This document shows positions 9,929 to 18,118 of a DNA stretch of 64,000 nucleotides, piece after piece; within the stretch, counting starts at the first letter, position 1, and each line of letters starts with the position of its first letter. Made by a program: the position numbers and the translations under genes. The stretch comes from SAR324 cluster bacterium. Lineage in GTDB: Bacteria > SAR324 > NAC60-12. Under the pieces are notes generated by a model that was given only the letters and a program-made list of their open reading frames with translations, was not told the DNA's origin and searched no databases. Location: assembly GCA_015232315.1 (NCBI GenBank), contig JADFZZ010000004.1:177414-241413 (forward strand). Direction: 5' to 3'.

Positions 9929-10378
9929 TTAGTTGCAAAGGGATCTGGCGGCGAGGGATTCTTCCATTTCGATGAGACGGTCTTCAAATTCTTTCAAAGC
10001 GGTCTCAATCTGTTCTGAATATTTTCTCAACTCCTGGAGCTGTGTCATCAGAATTTTCATGGTTTGTTCTTGCTGGGGAATGCTTTCGGACTGTCCTTTT
10101 CCGCGAGAAAGCAAGGACTCACACTCCTCGGTGATATGATGCAGTTCGTCGCGGATCGCGAAAAATGAAAAACTGTTCAGTTGTTCAATTTCTTCAGGGC
10201 TTTGCTTTTGCCCGAAGGTGTTGATGATATGACGGTTGTTCCGCATATACTCAGATATTTCCTGCAAAAGATTTTCATACTTCTGGATCAATCCTTCGCA
10301 ATCATTTTTGTATTTGGAAATTTCTGAGTCAGAAATTGATCCGAAATAATTTTTTACATTTTTTATCCAGTTTTTCAT
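9929..10378 (-). CDS. Hypothetical coiled-coil protein
   Basis: About 149 residues, not recognised. It is acidic and almost entirely helical, with heptad-like stretches near the end (MTQLQELRKYSEQIETALKEFEDRLIEMEESLAAR), so probably a cytoplasmic coiled coil. The longest frame starts at TTG 10393; the first ATG (10378, MKNWIKNVKNYFG) is preferred on codon grounds, but no clear ribosome binding site decides. Its neighbours give no hint of function. Confidence 0.55.
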   Translation of the reverse strand: MKNWIKNVKNYFGSISDSEISKYKNDCEGLIQKYENLLQEISEYMRNNRHIINTFGQKQSPEEIEQLNSFSFFAIRDELHHITEECESLLSRGKGQSESIPQQEQTMKILMTQLQELRKYSEQIETALKEFEDRLIEMEESLAARSLCN

Positions 10379-10525
10379 AACAGCATAGGGCAACTTGTGA
10401 TTGGCAAAGGTCTGATATTCTGTGCCTCAGGCAGATGGTGACCGTTTCTTTAAATAAAATGCTTTAGACTGTTTGTCAATTCCTGGTTTATTAATCGATC
10501 ATTGTTCACATTATAAAAAGGTATT

Positions 10526-11401
10526 ATGGCTTATTCAATGACAGGTTTTGGAAGCGCTCAACTCAGCCGGGATGGCTGGCAATGTCAGATCGAAATCAGG
10601 TCTGTCAATTCCCGGTTTCTTGATTCCAGAATCAAACTTCCCACAGGCTTCCAGAATCTTGAACAATCGCTGAATCAAACCATCAAGGAGCATTGTTCCA
10701 GAGGAAAAGTGGACTGCACCATCAATCTGCAAAACACTGAAAATGCTGAAAACGCCTTGTGCCTCAACAAAACATTGGCCCGCCATTATGGCCAACTGGT
10801 TCGTGATTTTGAACAGACGACGGGACTTCCTGTTCAGCTTTCTCTCAGAGATCTGTTGGCGATCAAGGATCTGATTCAACTTCCCACGGTGGATGCGGAA
10901 TCGCCGTTTTTTAATCAGTTGATCCAGGAATGTCTGACAGATGCAGTGCTTCAACTCAAACAGATGCGGCAAGTTGAAGGGGGAAAACTCACCGGGGATA
11001 TTCAGACACGACTTAAATCCTGTGGTGGCTATCTGGATCAGATCGAACAATATGCCAAAGAATTGCCCAACTTATATTTTCAGAAAATCGCGGCACTCAT
11101 TCAAACACTGGAAACCAAAGTCAATGTTGATCAGGGAAGACTGGAACAGGAAATTGCCATCCTGACCGACCGGAGCGACATCACCGAGGAAATTGTCAGA
11201 TTTCGGAGTCATCTGGCCCATGTGGATGAGGTCTTTCTACAGAATGAATGTGGCAAAAAACTGGATTTTCTGCTGCAGGAATTGAATCGTGAAACCAATA
11301 CCATTGGTTCCAAGGCCGGACATCAGGGAATCAGTCAATTGGTGATTCTAATCAAAAGTGAACTTGAAAAAATCAGGGAGCAAATACAAAATCTGGAATA
11401 G
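10526..11401 (+). CDS. yicC: YicC/YloC family endoribonuclease
   Basis: 291 residues, the usual family length. The diagnostic N-terminus MTGFG is present, followed by the EIRSVNSRFLD motif. The C-terminal DUF1732 region includes LDFLLQELNRETNTIGSKA and ends in the usual helix. YicC proteins are RNA-cleaving enzymes; in E. coli YicC affects sRNA stability. In many bacteria the next gene is gmk. Here the downstream gene, 32 bases on, is another small nucleotide kinase-like protein, so the association is similar. An AAGG ribosome binding site precedes the ATG. Confidence 0.92.
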   Translation: MAYSMTGFGSAQLSRDGWQCQIEIRSVNSRFLDSRIKLPTGFQNLEQSLNQTIKEHCSRGKVDCTINLQNTENAENALCLNKTLARHYGQLVRDFEQTTGLPVQLSLRDLLAIKDLIQLPTVDAESPFFNQLIQECLTDAVLQLKQMRQVEGGKLTGDIQTRLKSCGGYLDQIEQYAKELPNLYFQKIAALIQTLETKVNVDQGRLEQEIAILTDRSDITEEIVRFRSHLAHVDEVFLQNECGKKLDFLLQELNRETNTIGSKAGHQGISQLVILIKSELEKIREQIQNLE

Positions 11402-11433
11402 TAAAACCTTAACCCTTTAGATGGAGTACCCCC

Positions 11434-11979
11434 ATGAAAATTACACTTTCAGGTGTTCCCGGTTCCGGAAAATCCACTGTCAGGGCCGCACTTGCCGCAA
11501 GATATCATCTAAGCATCCGTGGAACGGGAGATTTTGTGCGGACAATCTGTGTCCGATATGGTTATCAGGATATCACAAAATTCATTGTGGAATACGTGTC
11601 TCATCATCCGGAAGTCGATCTGGAAATTGATCAGGAACAAAAAAAATTCGGTGAGGAAAATGACGCGTTTGTGCTGGATGCGCATGTCGGTTTTTTATTC
11701 ATACCCGACGCCATCAAAATTTTTCTGCAATGTGATCCCGAAGTGGCCGCACAGCGTATTCTTGACGCAAAACGAGCCACTGAAGACGCAAAAAGTATTC
11801 AGGATGCGGTTCAGGCTAACCAGAACCGAGCCCAGGCCATGCGCCAGAATTTTCAGAAGTTGTATAAGGTGGATATGTATGATGAGAAAAATTTTGATCT
11901 GGTGGTGGACACCTCATCGTTGACACCGGATCAGGTCGTTCAGCGGATTTGTGATTACATTGACGGTCGGGGGGAATGA
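11434..11979 (+). CDS. Cytidylate-kinase-like P-loop kinase
   Basis: 181 residues. A Walker A (GVPGSGKST) at residues 7-15 is followed by a short P-loop kinase fold: GTGDFVR (compare G-D-x-F-R of the compact archaeal-type CMP kinases), DQEQKKFG, LDAHVGFLF (Walker B-like) and a lid region with repeated Arg/Lys. Length and motifs fit the cytidylate kinase-like family that phosphorylates nucleoside monophosphates; substrate not proven. A GATGGAG ribosome binding site precedes the ATG. It is probably co-transcribed with yicC. Confidence 0.75.
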   Translation: MKITLSGVPGSGKSTVRAALAARYHLSIRGTGDFVRTICVRYGYQDITKFIVEYVSHHPEVDLEIDQEQKKFGEENDAFVLDAHVGFLFIPDAIKIFLQCDPEVAAQRILDAKRATEDAKSIQDAVQANQNRAQAMRQNFQKLYKVDMYDEKNFDLVVDTSSLTPDQVVQRICDYIDGRGE

Positions 11980-12257
11980 TAAAAAGGCCTAGTCGTTGTT
12001 TCGTCAGATTCAGACGGTGGCCAGTAAAAAATGCGGGAATCATCGAGGGTAAATACCCTTTCGAAGAGGGTTGCATTGTGTTACGTCCCGATGAAATTCC
12101 ACGGTTTGTCACCTTCCCCGAGACGTAACCCGGGACTACTGTTCCCGGTATCGTCCTGCCCGGTTTGAGCCACTCACTGGCGAAACGATGACTAAAGCCT
12201 TTACGATTTATAGTGTGATAGCAGTTTTGGCAGTTCAGCATATTTTCAATGATTGCT
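11980..12257. other. Intergenic region with small hairpins
   Basis: No gene is supported in this region between convergent genes. It holds small hairpins, for example GGGTA-aa-TACCC near 12050 and CCGGG...CCCGG near 12129-12148, which could terminate either transcript. No known RNA motif was recognised. Confidence 0.4.
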
Positions 12258-12557
12258 TCACTTATCCAGTTTCTCTTCGATTTTCTTAATTCTATTTTCC
12301 AGATTATCAATACGATCTGCTGACACCAGCGATCTCACGCTTTTTGCTTTTTCGACCACGTCATTTTTTATTTGTTCAAATACGTTTTTTATCTCTTCAA
12401 GGTCAATTTGCTGAATTGTGCTGACAATCTCGGTTTTAATTTGTTCAAAGGCGACTTTCACATCATCAGGATTCATGTTTTTTACTTTCTCAACCGAGTC
12501 TGTTACCAGTTGCTGTAAAATGGTTTGCAGATCGTCCACTTTAATTTCTTTTCCCAT
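12258..12557 (-). CDS. Hypothetical small helical (phasin-like) protein
   Basis: 99 residues from ATG 12557, which is preceded by AAAGGAG at good spacing; the longer frame to 12638 is not needed. It is all-helical, with repeated F-E-Q-I-K units (VAFEQIKTEIV and VFEQIKNDVV, 26 residues apart) and a C-terminal coiled coil (DNLENRIKKIEEKLDK). Size and composition recall phasins or apolipoprotein-like amphipathic helix proteins, but there is no diagnostic motif. The internal duplication is seen directly. Confidence 0.6.
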   Translation of the reverse strand: MGKEIKVDDLQTILQQLVTDSVEKVKNMNPDDVKVAFEQIKTEIVSTIQQIDLEEIKNVFEQIKNDVVEKAKSVRSLVSADRIDNLENRIKKIEEKLDK

Positions 12558-12786
12558 TGTTTCTCCTTTGTATATGGTTTCATTGATGTTCTTGATAATC
12601 CCATGACAGGCACTTATTGGGGTCCATATCATTTTCATGATGGGTCTGTCTATCTATATTTTGAAAGATTCAATAATTGATTTTACAATATTCACGATCT
12701 CTCCCGTTGGTCGAAGTGACACCACTTCCAAATACCCGACCATAAATCCATCGGTTTGAATTTTGTCCCTTAGTAGCAACAAAAAA

Positions 12787-12870
12787 ATAAGTTGAAAAAA
12801 AGTTTGCTCGTGCCCTACGTCCCGTTCGTAACCAGAAAGTTTTCCATGTTATTTTTTGAACGTTCCTTTG
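12787..12870. repeat. Truncated copy of the 187-bp MITE-like element
   Basis: It begins with ATAAGTTGAAAA...TTTGCTC and carries the ACGTCCCGTTCGTAACC, AGAAAGTTTT and TTTTTTGAACGTTCCT blocks found in the full element at 52280-52466, but lacks that element's internal hairpins and right terminus. It runs straight into another repeat (12881). Confidence 0.7.
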
Positions 12871-12880
12871 AGCCAGACCT

Positions 12881-12951
12881 GTGTGTCTGCCCGGGATCAG
12901 TGCGAACACAAAGGTTTACCCCGACAATTTGTGGCCGAAAACAGGAGCAAT
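12881..12951. repeat. Dispersed repeat, 'GGCCACAAATTGT' family, copy 1
   Basis: It carries GTCTGCCCGGGATCAG and, 40 bases on, ACAATTTGTGGCCGAAAACA. The same two blocks, in either orientation and with varying spacing, occur at 15817, 19549 and 47319. Confidence 0.65.
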
Positions 12952-13038
12952 CGCCAGATGGCGAAGCTATTATAGTGTTCACCATATGACTTGATATTTT
13001 TCAAAAATTCATGTGACAAAATCATGTCTGATACCGTC

Positions 13039-13131
13039 TTAAATTTCCTCTAACAGAGCATCTTCTTCCCAAAATTTATCTTCAATAGACTGAATTTTCT
13101 TTACTACCCCATCACAAGGTTTAGGTGTCAC
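13039..13131 (-). other. Possible 30-codon ORF or gene remnant
   Basis: An open frame from GTG 13131 encodes TPKPCDGVVKKIQSIEDKFW followed by an acidic C-terminus ending EDALLEEI. It looks protein-like (amphipathic, acidic end) and continues upstream in frame for a few codons to a stop. There is no ribosome binding site. It may be the 3' end of a decayed gene inside the repeat-rich stretch 12.6-13.2 kb. Confidence 0.2.
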
Positions 13132-13177
13132 CGCTTCGTTTGAAACCCGTCTCTACCGGTTATTTCTTTATGTTCCC

Positions 13178-15616
13178 TTACTGAACCTGTTGTGGGAGCG
13201 AAAAATAAAAAGTCGCCCCCTGTCCCACCTGGCTTTCGGCCCAAACCTGACCGCCATGTTTCAGTATAATGCGTTGAACCGTGGCGAGACCAATGCCTGT
13301 TCCCGGAAAGTCTTCATTGGTGTGTAACCGTTGAAAGGCGCCAAACAGTTTACCGGCATAAAGCATGTCAAATCCCGCCCCATTGTCTTTCACATAAAAA
13401 ACGGACGCACCGGAATCCTGAGTGCCCTGAAAATTGTTGGATTGTCCACACTCAATCCGGGTTTGAGGCTGTTTGCCGGTGAACTTCCATGCATTATGAA
13501 TCAAATTGGTGAGCATGATTCGCAGTAACTCGGGATCAGCCTGGATTTCCATGTCTGGAGCAATAAGGATTTGAGCATCACGTTCAGGCTCACTTTCTTT
13601 CAATTCCATGCTGATTTCCTGAATCATGCCTGTCACATTGACTTTTTGTTTATCCAGGGTTCGTTGTGTCAGACGTGACAACATGAGTAAACTCTCTATC
13701 AGGCGTCCCATCCGCTGACTGCTTTTTTGGATGCGTTGCAGATAATCCTGCCCTGTTTCATCCAACTGTTGCAGATAATCTTCCAGCAGGGCCTGACTGA
13801 AGCCATTGAGACTCCTGAGTGGCGCGCGCAAGTCATGCGAGACGGAATAACAGAAGGCTTCCAGTTCTTTATTGGCGGCTTCCAGCAGGATGGTACGCTC
13901 CACCACCCGACGTTCGAGTTCCGTGTTCAGTTGCCGGATTTCTTCTTCCATCTGCTTGCGTGCGGTGATATCAAAACTCAACACAACTACGGCCTCAGCA
14001 ATGCCCTGTTCATTGATATCCGGAACATAATTGACTTCAACCCACCTTTCAGTTCCGGCAGTGACAAAACGGTTTACATAGGATGTCGCCTGGCCTGTAC
14101 GGACAATATCGAGATATTTTAAGGAAAATTCGTAGTTGGCTTGTCCAATGATGTCCTTGATGTGGGAACCAACGATCTGCTCACGGGGGATCTTGAAGGC
14201 ATCTTCAAATTTTTTATTCACAAACCGATATCGCAGATCGTCTAGCCCGACATAGCTCACAAAAGCTGGTAAATTATCGGTAATGAGCGCCATTTGACGT
14301 TCGCTTTTAACAAGTGCGGCTTCTGCGCGTTTTCGCTCTGTAATATTGCTGATGAACGCGATGATCAGATTTTGAGGCGCAAGATAAATGGTGCTTATCA
14401 GCACATCAAGAATGGTTCCATCGGCATGACGGTGCTGGCTTTCATAACGGTCCCACCCCTGAAGTTCAAGGAGCGTTACGCGTTCACGCAAAGTTGTCGC
14501 GGAAGCGCTGACGTCCAGATCAGAGATGCTCATGGTGAGCAGTGCTTCCCGTGAATAGCCTATCATGTCGCAATAGGTTTTGTTGACCTCAAGGATTTTT
14601 CCCTCCAGATCGACCGTCCAGAAACCATCTGGAGAGGTCTGTACAATGGCCTGATACCGATCATCACTCTTTTCAAGTCGTTCTTCGACACGTTTACGTT
14701 CCTCAATTTCCAGTTCAAGGGTTTTTGTGCGGGAAGCAACCAGCTTCCTGAGTGAGAACGAGAACAGGATCAGTCCAAACCCCATCAGCACTCCGATCAG
14801 GATGATTCCTCCCAGAACCGTCACCGTTGTCCGGAACCATCTTAGTTTGCCGGCGTCAGACTGGGCTAACCCCATCCAGTGTCGGTAGCGTTGATGATAA
14901 TAGGATTCAGGATCAGCCTTGAGGCTGGAAAAATAGTGATCGAGCGTTTGACGAAGTTCCTGGTGCTGGTCTTTTTTTACAGCAAAACCAATTTTTACTG
15001 GAGAAAACAGGATTTGGGTACGCGTGATATTATAATGACTTTCCATGCGGAAACCTGAGACATTGGCATTGATTCCGGCCTCCACCTCATGGTTTTCAAG
15101 AGCGTCAAACACTTGTGAGTATTCATCTTTTTCCACAGGTTTCCACTGGATGCCAAATTGATCCAGCAGTTGTTTGAAGTGGGTGGTGTAGATACTGCTT
15201 TTGAGCACGCCAATGGTTTTATTTTCCAGATCAAAAATGGTTTTAATGGTTGAGTGCTCTGGCACATAAACCAAGCCCCAATCCAGAAAAAGAAACACCT
15301 TGATGAAATCGAATTTACGGGTTCTTTCCTCGGAATAGCCAATGCTTGCCAGCAGATCAATTTCACCATTCTCGAGACGTTGCAGACACTCACTCCAGGA
15401 GCCTGAAATGTATTCCAGTTTCCAATTTTCATTCGTGGCCACATGATTCAGCACATCCACAAACAACCCTTCGGCCTGCCCCCGCGGATCTATGAACACC
15501 AGCGGTTCAAAATTATAAACCCCCACACGGATGGTTGTTTGAGCATTGGCAACAGGAATCGCCAAACACCAACAGAGGCATAAGAATCCCAATATTTTCC
15601 AAACAATTTGCTTCAT
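13178..15616 (-). CDS. Sensor histidine kinase with periplasmic solute-binding (SBP_bac_3) sensor and two PAS domains
   Basis: An inner-membrane two-component sensor of about 812 residues. A signal peptide (IVWKILGFLCLCWCLAIPVANA) leads to a periplasmic amino-acid-binding-type domain (about 25-245: IRVGVYNFEPLVF, GLFVDVLNHVA, DLLASIGYSEERTRKFDF). Then come a membrane helix (about 270-292), a coiled coil, PAS1 (SPDGFWTVDLEGKILEVN), PAS2 with a PAC segment, HisKA with the phospho-His in YSVSHDLRAPLRSLNGF, and HATPase (LIHNAWKFTG, DNGAGFDM, GTGIGLATV). The start was moved from TTG 15634 to ATG 15616, which has GAGGAG upstream. No receiver or cognate regulator gene is adjacent, so it is an orphan kinase whose ligand is probably a small polar solute (inference). 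Confidence 0.93.
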   Translation of the reverse strand: MKQIVWKILGFLCLCWCLAIPVANAQTTIRVGVYNFEPLVFIDPRGQAEGLFVDVLNHVATNENWKLEYISGSWSECLQRLENGEIDLLASIGYSEERTRKFDFIKVFLFLDWGLVYVPEHSTIKTIFDLENKTIGVLKSSIYTTHFKQLLDQFGIQWKPVEKDEYSQVFDALENHEVEAGINANVSGFRMESHYNITRTQILFSPVKIGFAVKKDQHQELRQTLDHYFSSLKADPESYYHQRYRHWMGLAQSDAGKLRWFRTTVTVLGGIILIGVLMGFGLILFSFSLRKLVASRTKTLELEIEERKRVEERLEKSDDRYQAIVQTSPDGFWTVDLEGKILEVNKTYCDMIGYSREALLTMSISDLDVSASATTLRERVTLLELQGWDRYESQHRHADGTILDVLISTIYLAPQNLIIAFISNITERKRAEAALVKSERQMALITDNLPAFVSYVGLDDLRYRFVNKKFEDAFKIPREQIVGSHIKDIIGQANYEFSLKYLDIVRTGQATSYVNRFVTAGTERWVEVNYVPDINEQGIAEAVVVLSFDITARKQMEEEIRQLNTELERRVVERTILLEAANKELEAFCYSVSHDLRAPLRSLNGFSQALLEDYLQQLDETGQDYLQRIQKSSQRMGRLIESLLMLSRLTQRTLDKQKVNVTGMIQEISMELKESEPERDAQILIAPDMEIQADPELLRIMLTNLIHNAWKFTGKQPQTRIECGQSNNFQGTQDSGASVFYVKDNGAGFDMLYAGKLFGAFQRLHTNEDFPGTGIGLATVQRIILKHGGQVWAESQVGQGATFYFSLPQQVQ

Positions 15617-15655
15617 AGATTGTCTCCTCAACAAAACACTGGGGTTTCAGAAATG

Positions 15656-15793
15656 GTAAGCGTTCAGCTTTCAGTATTCAGCTTTCAGTATTTATGCGTT
15701 TCAGAAGCATAATGACTCAATAGCAGAAAATATCGTTTGGCTTCCTGGCCTTGAGAATTCTTGAAAACTGATAGCTGACGACTGAACGCTTAC
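15656..15793. mobile_element. MITE-like repeat (~137 bp), copy 1
   Basis: Ends are GTAAGCGTTCAGC and, after about 137 bases, GCTGA...CTGAACGCTTAC, i.e. terminal inverted repeats. The interior contains CAGCTTTCAGTATT repeated and is about 93% identical to the copy at 29604-29739. It has no coding capacity. It lies upstream of the histidine kinase gene. Confidence 0.85.
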
Positions 15794-15816
15794 CAGAAAT
15801 GAGTACCCGGTCCTAG

Positions 15817-15870
15817 GGGGTGATCCTGTTTTCGGCCACCAATTGTGCGAATCTGTGTGTTCGCACTGTG
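15817..15870. repeat. Dispersed repeat, 'GGCCACAAATTGT' family, copy 2
   Basis: Reverse orientation: GGGTGATCCTGTTTTCGGCC followed by ACCAATTGTG and an inverted TGCGAA.../TTCGCA pair. It follows the MITE-like copy within 25 bases. Confidence 0.65.
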
Positions 15871-15998
15871 AACAAAACTGCTTGCATGATCCAGCCTTTT
15901 TGATATGGTCCGGCATGATTCGGACAATATGGCTTCAAACGTAGTGCTTAAGCCATCAGGAATGTTATTTTCAGGGGAATTTTAGTCAAAAGGAAACT

Positions 15999-17492
15999 AT
16001 GACACAGCGCGCATCAGGGATATTGGTTCATCCAACGTCTTTTCCGGGAAAATTCGGAATTGGCGATCTGGGATCCGGAGCATACCGGTTTATGGATTTT
16101 CTGGCACGGGCAAAACAGTCCCTGTGGCAGATTCTTCCAATTGTTCCCACTTCCTATGGAGATTCACCCTATTCCGGATTGTCAGCCTTTGCTGGAAATC
16201 CCCTGCTGATCAGTGTCGAAATTCTGGAAAAAGAAGGCTATATCGCCGCAAAAAGTCTGGAAGATACAAGGGATTTTCCCGAAGATTATGTGGACTATCC
16301 CAGAGCCCGTGCCTGGAAGATGGAGTTGCTGGAAGAAGCTTTCGCTAATTTTTCAAAACATGCCAAACCACAGGAAAAACAGGATTTTGAATCATTTTGC
16401 AAACTACACCAGGAGTGGTTGGAGGACTTTGCCTGTTATGTACCCTTGAAAGCGGAGCATCATGATCAGCCCTGGAACGCCTGGACTACCGCGTTGTCTT
16501 TACGCGAACCGGCCGCACTGAATAAATGGAAAACAAAAAACGAAGCAAAAATTGAATTTCAAAAATTCTTGCAGTATCAATTTTTCAGACAATGGAAAAA
16601 CCTGAAAACCTATGCCAATGAACGTGGAATCCGGATTATCGGCGATATCCCGATCTTTGTGGCTTATGACAGTGCCGATGTGTGGGCAAAATCGAATCTG
16701 TTCACTCTCGATTCCAAAGGGAATTCCACCGTCGTGGCCGGAGTTCCACCTGATTATTTCAGCAGTACCGGGCAACGTTGGGGGAACCCGCTGTATCGCT
16801 GGGATGTCATGGAAAAAAACGGCTATCAATGGTGGAAAGACCGCATCAAATGTTTGCTGGATCTGGTGGATATCATCCGGATTGATCATTTCCGTGGCTT
16901 TGAAGCCTTCTGGGAAATTCCGGCGACCGAGCCCACCGCCATGAATGGTAAATGGGTTAAAGGACCGGGGATCCGTTTGTTTGATGCTCTGAAAAACAGT
17001 ATGGGAAAATTGCCCATCATCGCTGAAGATCTGGGCGTGATCACTCCGGAAGTCGAAGCACTGCGTGATGAAAGCGGATTTCCCGGAATGAAAATTCTTC
17101 ATTTCGCGTTTTTCAATGGCAAAAATAATCCCTATCTTCCCTTCCAATATGACAAGAACACCGTCGTTTATACAGGAACCCATGACAACAACACGACCCG
17201 GGGATGGTTCAGGGAAATTGGTGATGAAGACCGACAACGCCTCAACCAGTATGCCGGTTATGAGATCAATGAATATAATGTGTGTGAAGCACTGATCCGC
17301 ATGGCCAGCGCGTCCACCTCACTTACCGCTATCATTCCACTTCAGGATGTCATGAATCTGGGAGAACAAGCCCGCATGAATTACCCGGGCAAAGCAGAAG
17401 GCAACTGGAAATGGCGATACTGTGATGACATGCTGACCGATTCTCTGGCTGACTGGCTGGCACACATTACCGATATTTATCAAAGAGGCTGA
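15999..17492 (+). CDS. malQ: 4-alpha-glucanotransferase (amylomaltase)
   Basis: 497 residues, GH77 length for the short bacterial form. Family motifs: ASGILVHPTSFPGKFGIGDLG at the N-terminus, DSPYSGLSAFAGNPLLIS, RIIGDIPIFVAYDSADVW, VAGVPPDYFS, IRIDHFRGFEAFWEIPA with the catalytic Asp, IAEDLGVITPEV with the acid/base Glu, and YTGTHDNNTTRGW. It transfers alpha-1,4-glucan segments between maltooligosaccharides in glycogen or maltodextrin metabolism, in the cytoplasm. There is a run of hairpin repeats directly downstream, before the CBS-domain gene. Confidence 0.96.
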   Translation: MTQRASGILVHPTSFPGKFGIGDLGSGAYRFMDFLARAKQSLWQILPIVPTSYGDSPYSGLSAFAGNPLLISVEILEKEGYIAAKSLEDTRDFPEDYVDYPRARAWKMELLEEAFANFSKHAKPQEKQDFESFCKLHQEWLEDFACYVPLKAEHHDQPWNAWTTALSLREPAALNKWKTKNEAKIEFQKFLQYQFFRQWKNLKTYANERGIRIIGDIPIFVAYDSADVWAKSNLFTLDSKGNSTVVAGVPPDYFSSTGQRWGNPLYRWDVMEKNGYQWWKDRIKCLLDLVDIIRIDHFRGFEAFWEIPATEPTAMNGKWVKGPGIRLFDALKNSMGKLPIIAEDLGVITPEVEALRDESGFPGMKILHFAFFNGKNNPYLPFQYDKNTVVYTGTHDNNTTRGWFREIGDEDRQRLNQYAGYEINEYNVCEALIRMASASTSLTAIIPLQDVMNLGEQARMNYPGKAEGNWKWRYCDDMLTDSLADWLAHITDIYQRG

Positions 17493-17497
17493 ACCCG

Positions 17498-17628
17498 GAG
17501 GCGATCCGCCGGTCGCCCCTACAACACCAAATATTCGGAAAAACCAATTGTAGGGGCGACCCGCCGGTCGCCCTATCACACACGGAAAAACCAATTGTAG
17601 GGGTGACCAGCCGGTCGCCCTATGACAC
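17498..17628. repeat. Tandem GGGCGACC/GGTCGCCC hairpin repeats, locus 1
   Basis: Three hairpin cores of the form GGGCGACC-CGCC-GGTCGCCC (the first and third diverged) fill the gap between malQ and the CBS gene. The second and third share a 47-base period with the spacer CGGAAAAACCAATTGTAG. The same core with different spacers occurs at 40318-40769 and 49144-49290. Confidence 0.85.
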
Positions 17629-17665
17629 GAAGAATTTAATAAAAACAGATGAGGAGTTTAGTCTT

Positions 17666-18103
17666 ATGTTATATGTGAAAGACCTGATGAGCAGAAATGT
17701 TGTGACCATTGATCCGGAAGATTATTCTGGAAAGGCACTGGAACTGCTGAAGAAATATAAAATTCATCATCTGGTGGTGAAAAATACTGAGGGAAAAGTT
17801 GTGGGAATGCTTTCGGACAAGGACTTGAGAACTGTTATCAATGTGCTGGCGTCTTCCGGCGAAAGAAAAACAGATGCCGAGGGCACCGATTTGTCCAGTT
17901 TGAGGGTGTATAACGTGCGGGTGCGCACCATTATGAACCCCAATCCGGTGATGATTGAAGCCGCCGCATCGTTGCAGGATGCGGCAAAAATCATGATTGA
18001 GAATCAATTTCATTGCCTCCCGGCACATGAAGGTGGGGTACTCCGGGGAATTGTCACCCACCAGGATATTCTGAAAGCTGTTGCCGAGGGCCAATTGACA
18101 TAA
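17666..18103 (+). CDS. Tandem CBS-domain protein
   Basis: 145 residues made of two CBS motifs (about 5-60 and 90-143): VKDLMSRNVVTIDPED, HHLVVKNTEGKVVGMLSDKDL, VRTIMNPNPVMIEAAASLQDA and CLPAHEGGVLRGIVTHQDIL. CBS pairs bind adenine nucleotides and regulate partners; no partner domain is fused here. The start was moved from GTG 17603, which lies inside the upstream repeat, to ATG 17666, which has GAGGAG nine bases before. Probably a stand-alone energy or nucleotide sensor (inference). Confidence 0.88.
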   Translation: MLYVKDLMSRNVVTIDPEDYSGKALELLKKYKIHHLVVKNTEGKVVGMLSDKDLRTVINVLASSGERKTDAEGTDLSSLRVYNVRVRTIMNPNPVMIEAAASLQDAAKIMIENQFHCLPAHEGGVLRGIVTHQDILKAVAEGQLT

Positions 18104-18118
18104 CAGTCATCTTCCTGA

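Noticed and set aside
16500-17237. Long open frame antisense to malQ
   Set aside because: It lies entirely within the strongly supported malQ gene and shows no family motif.
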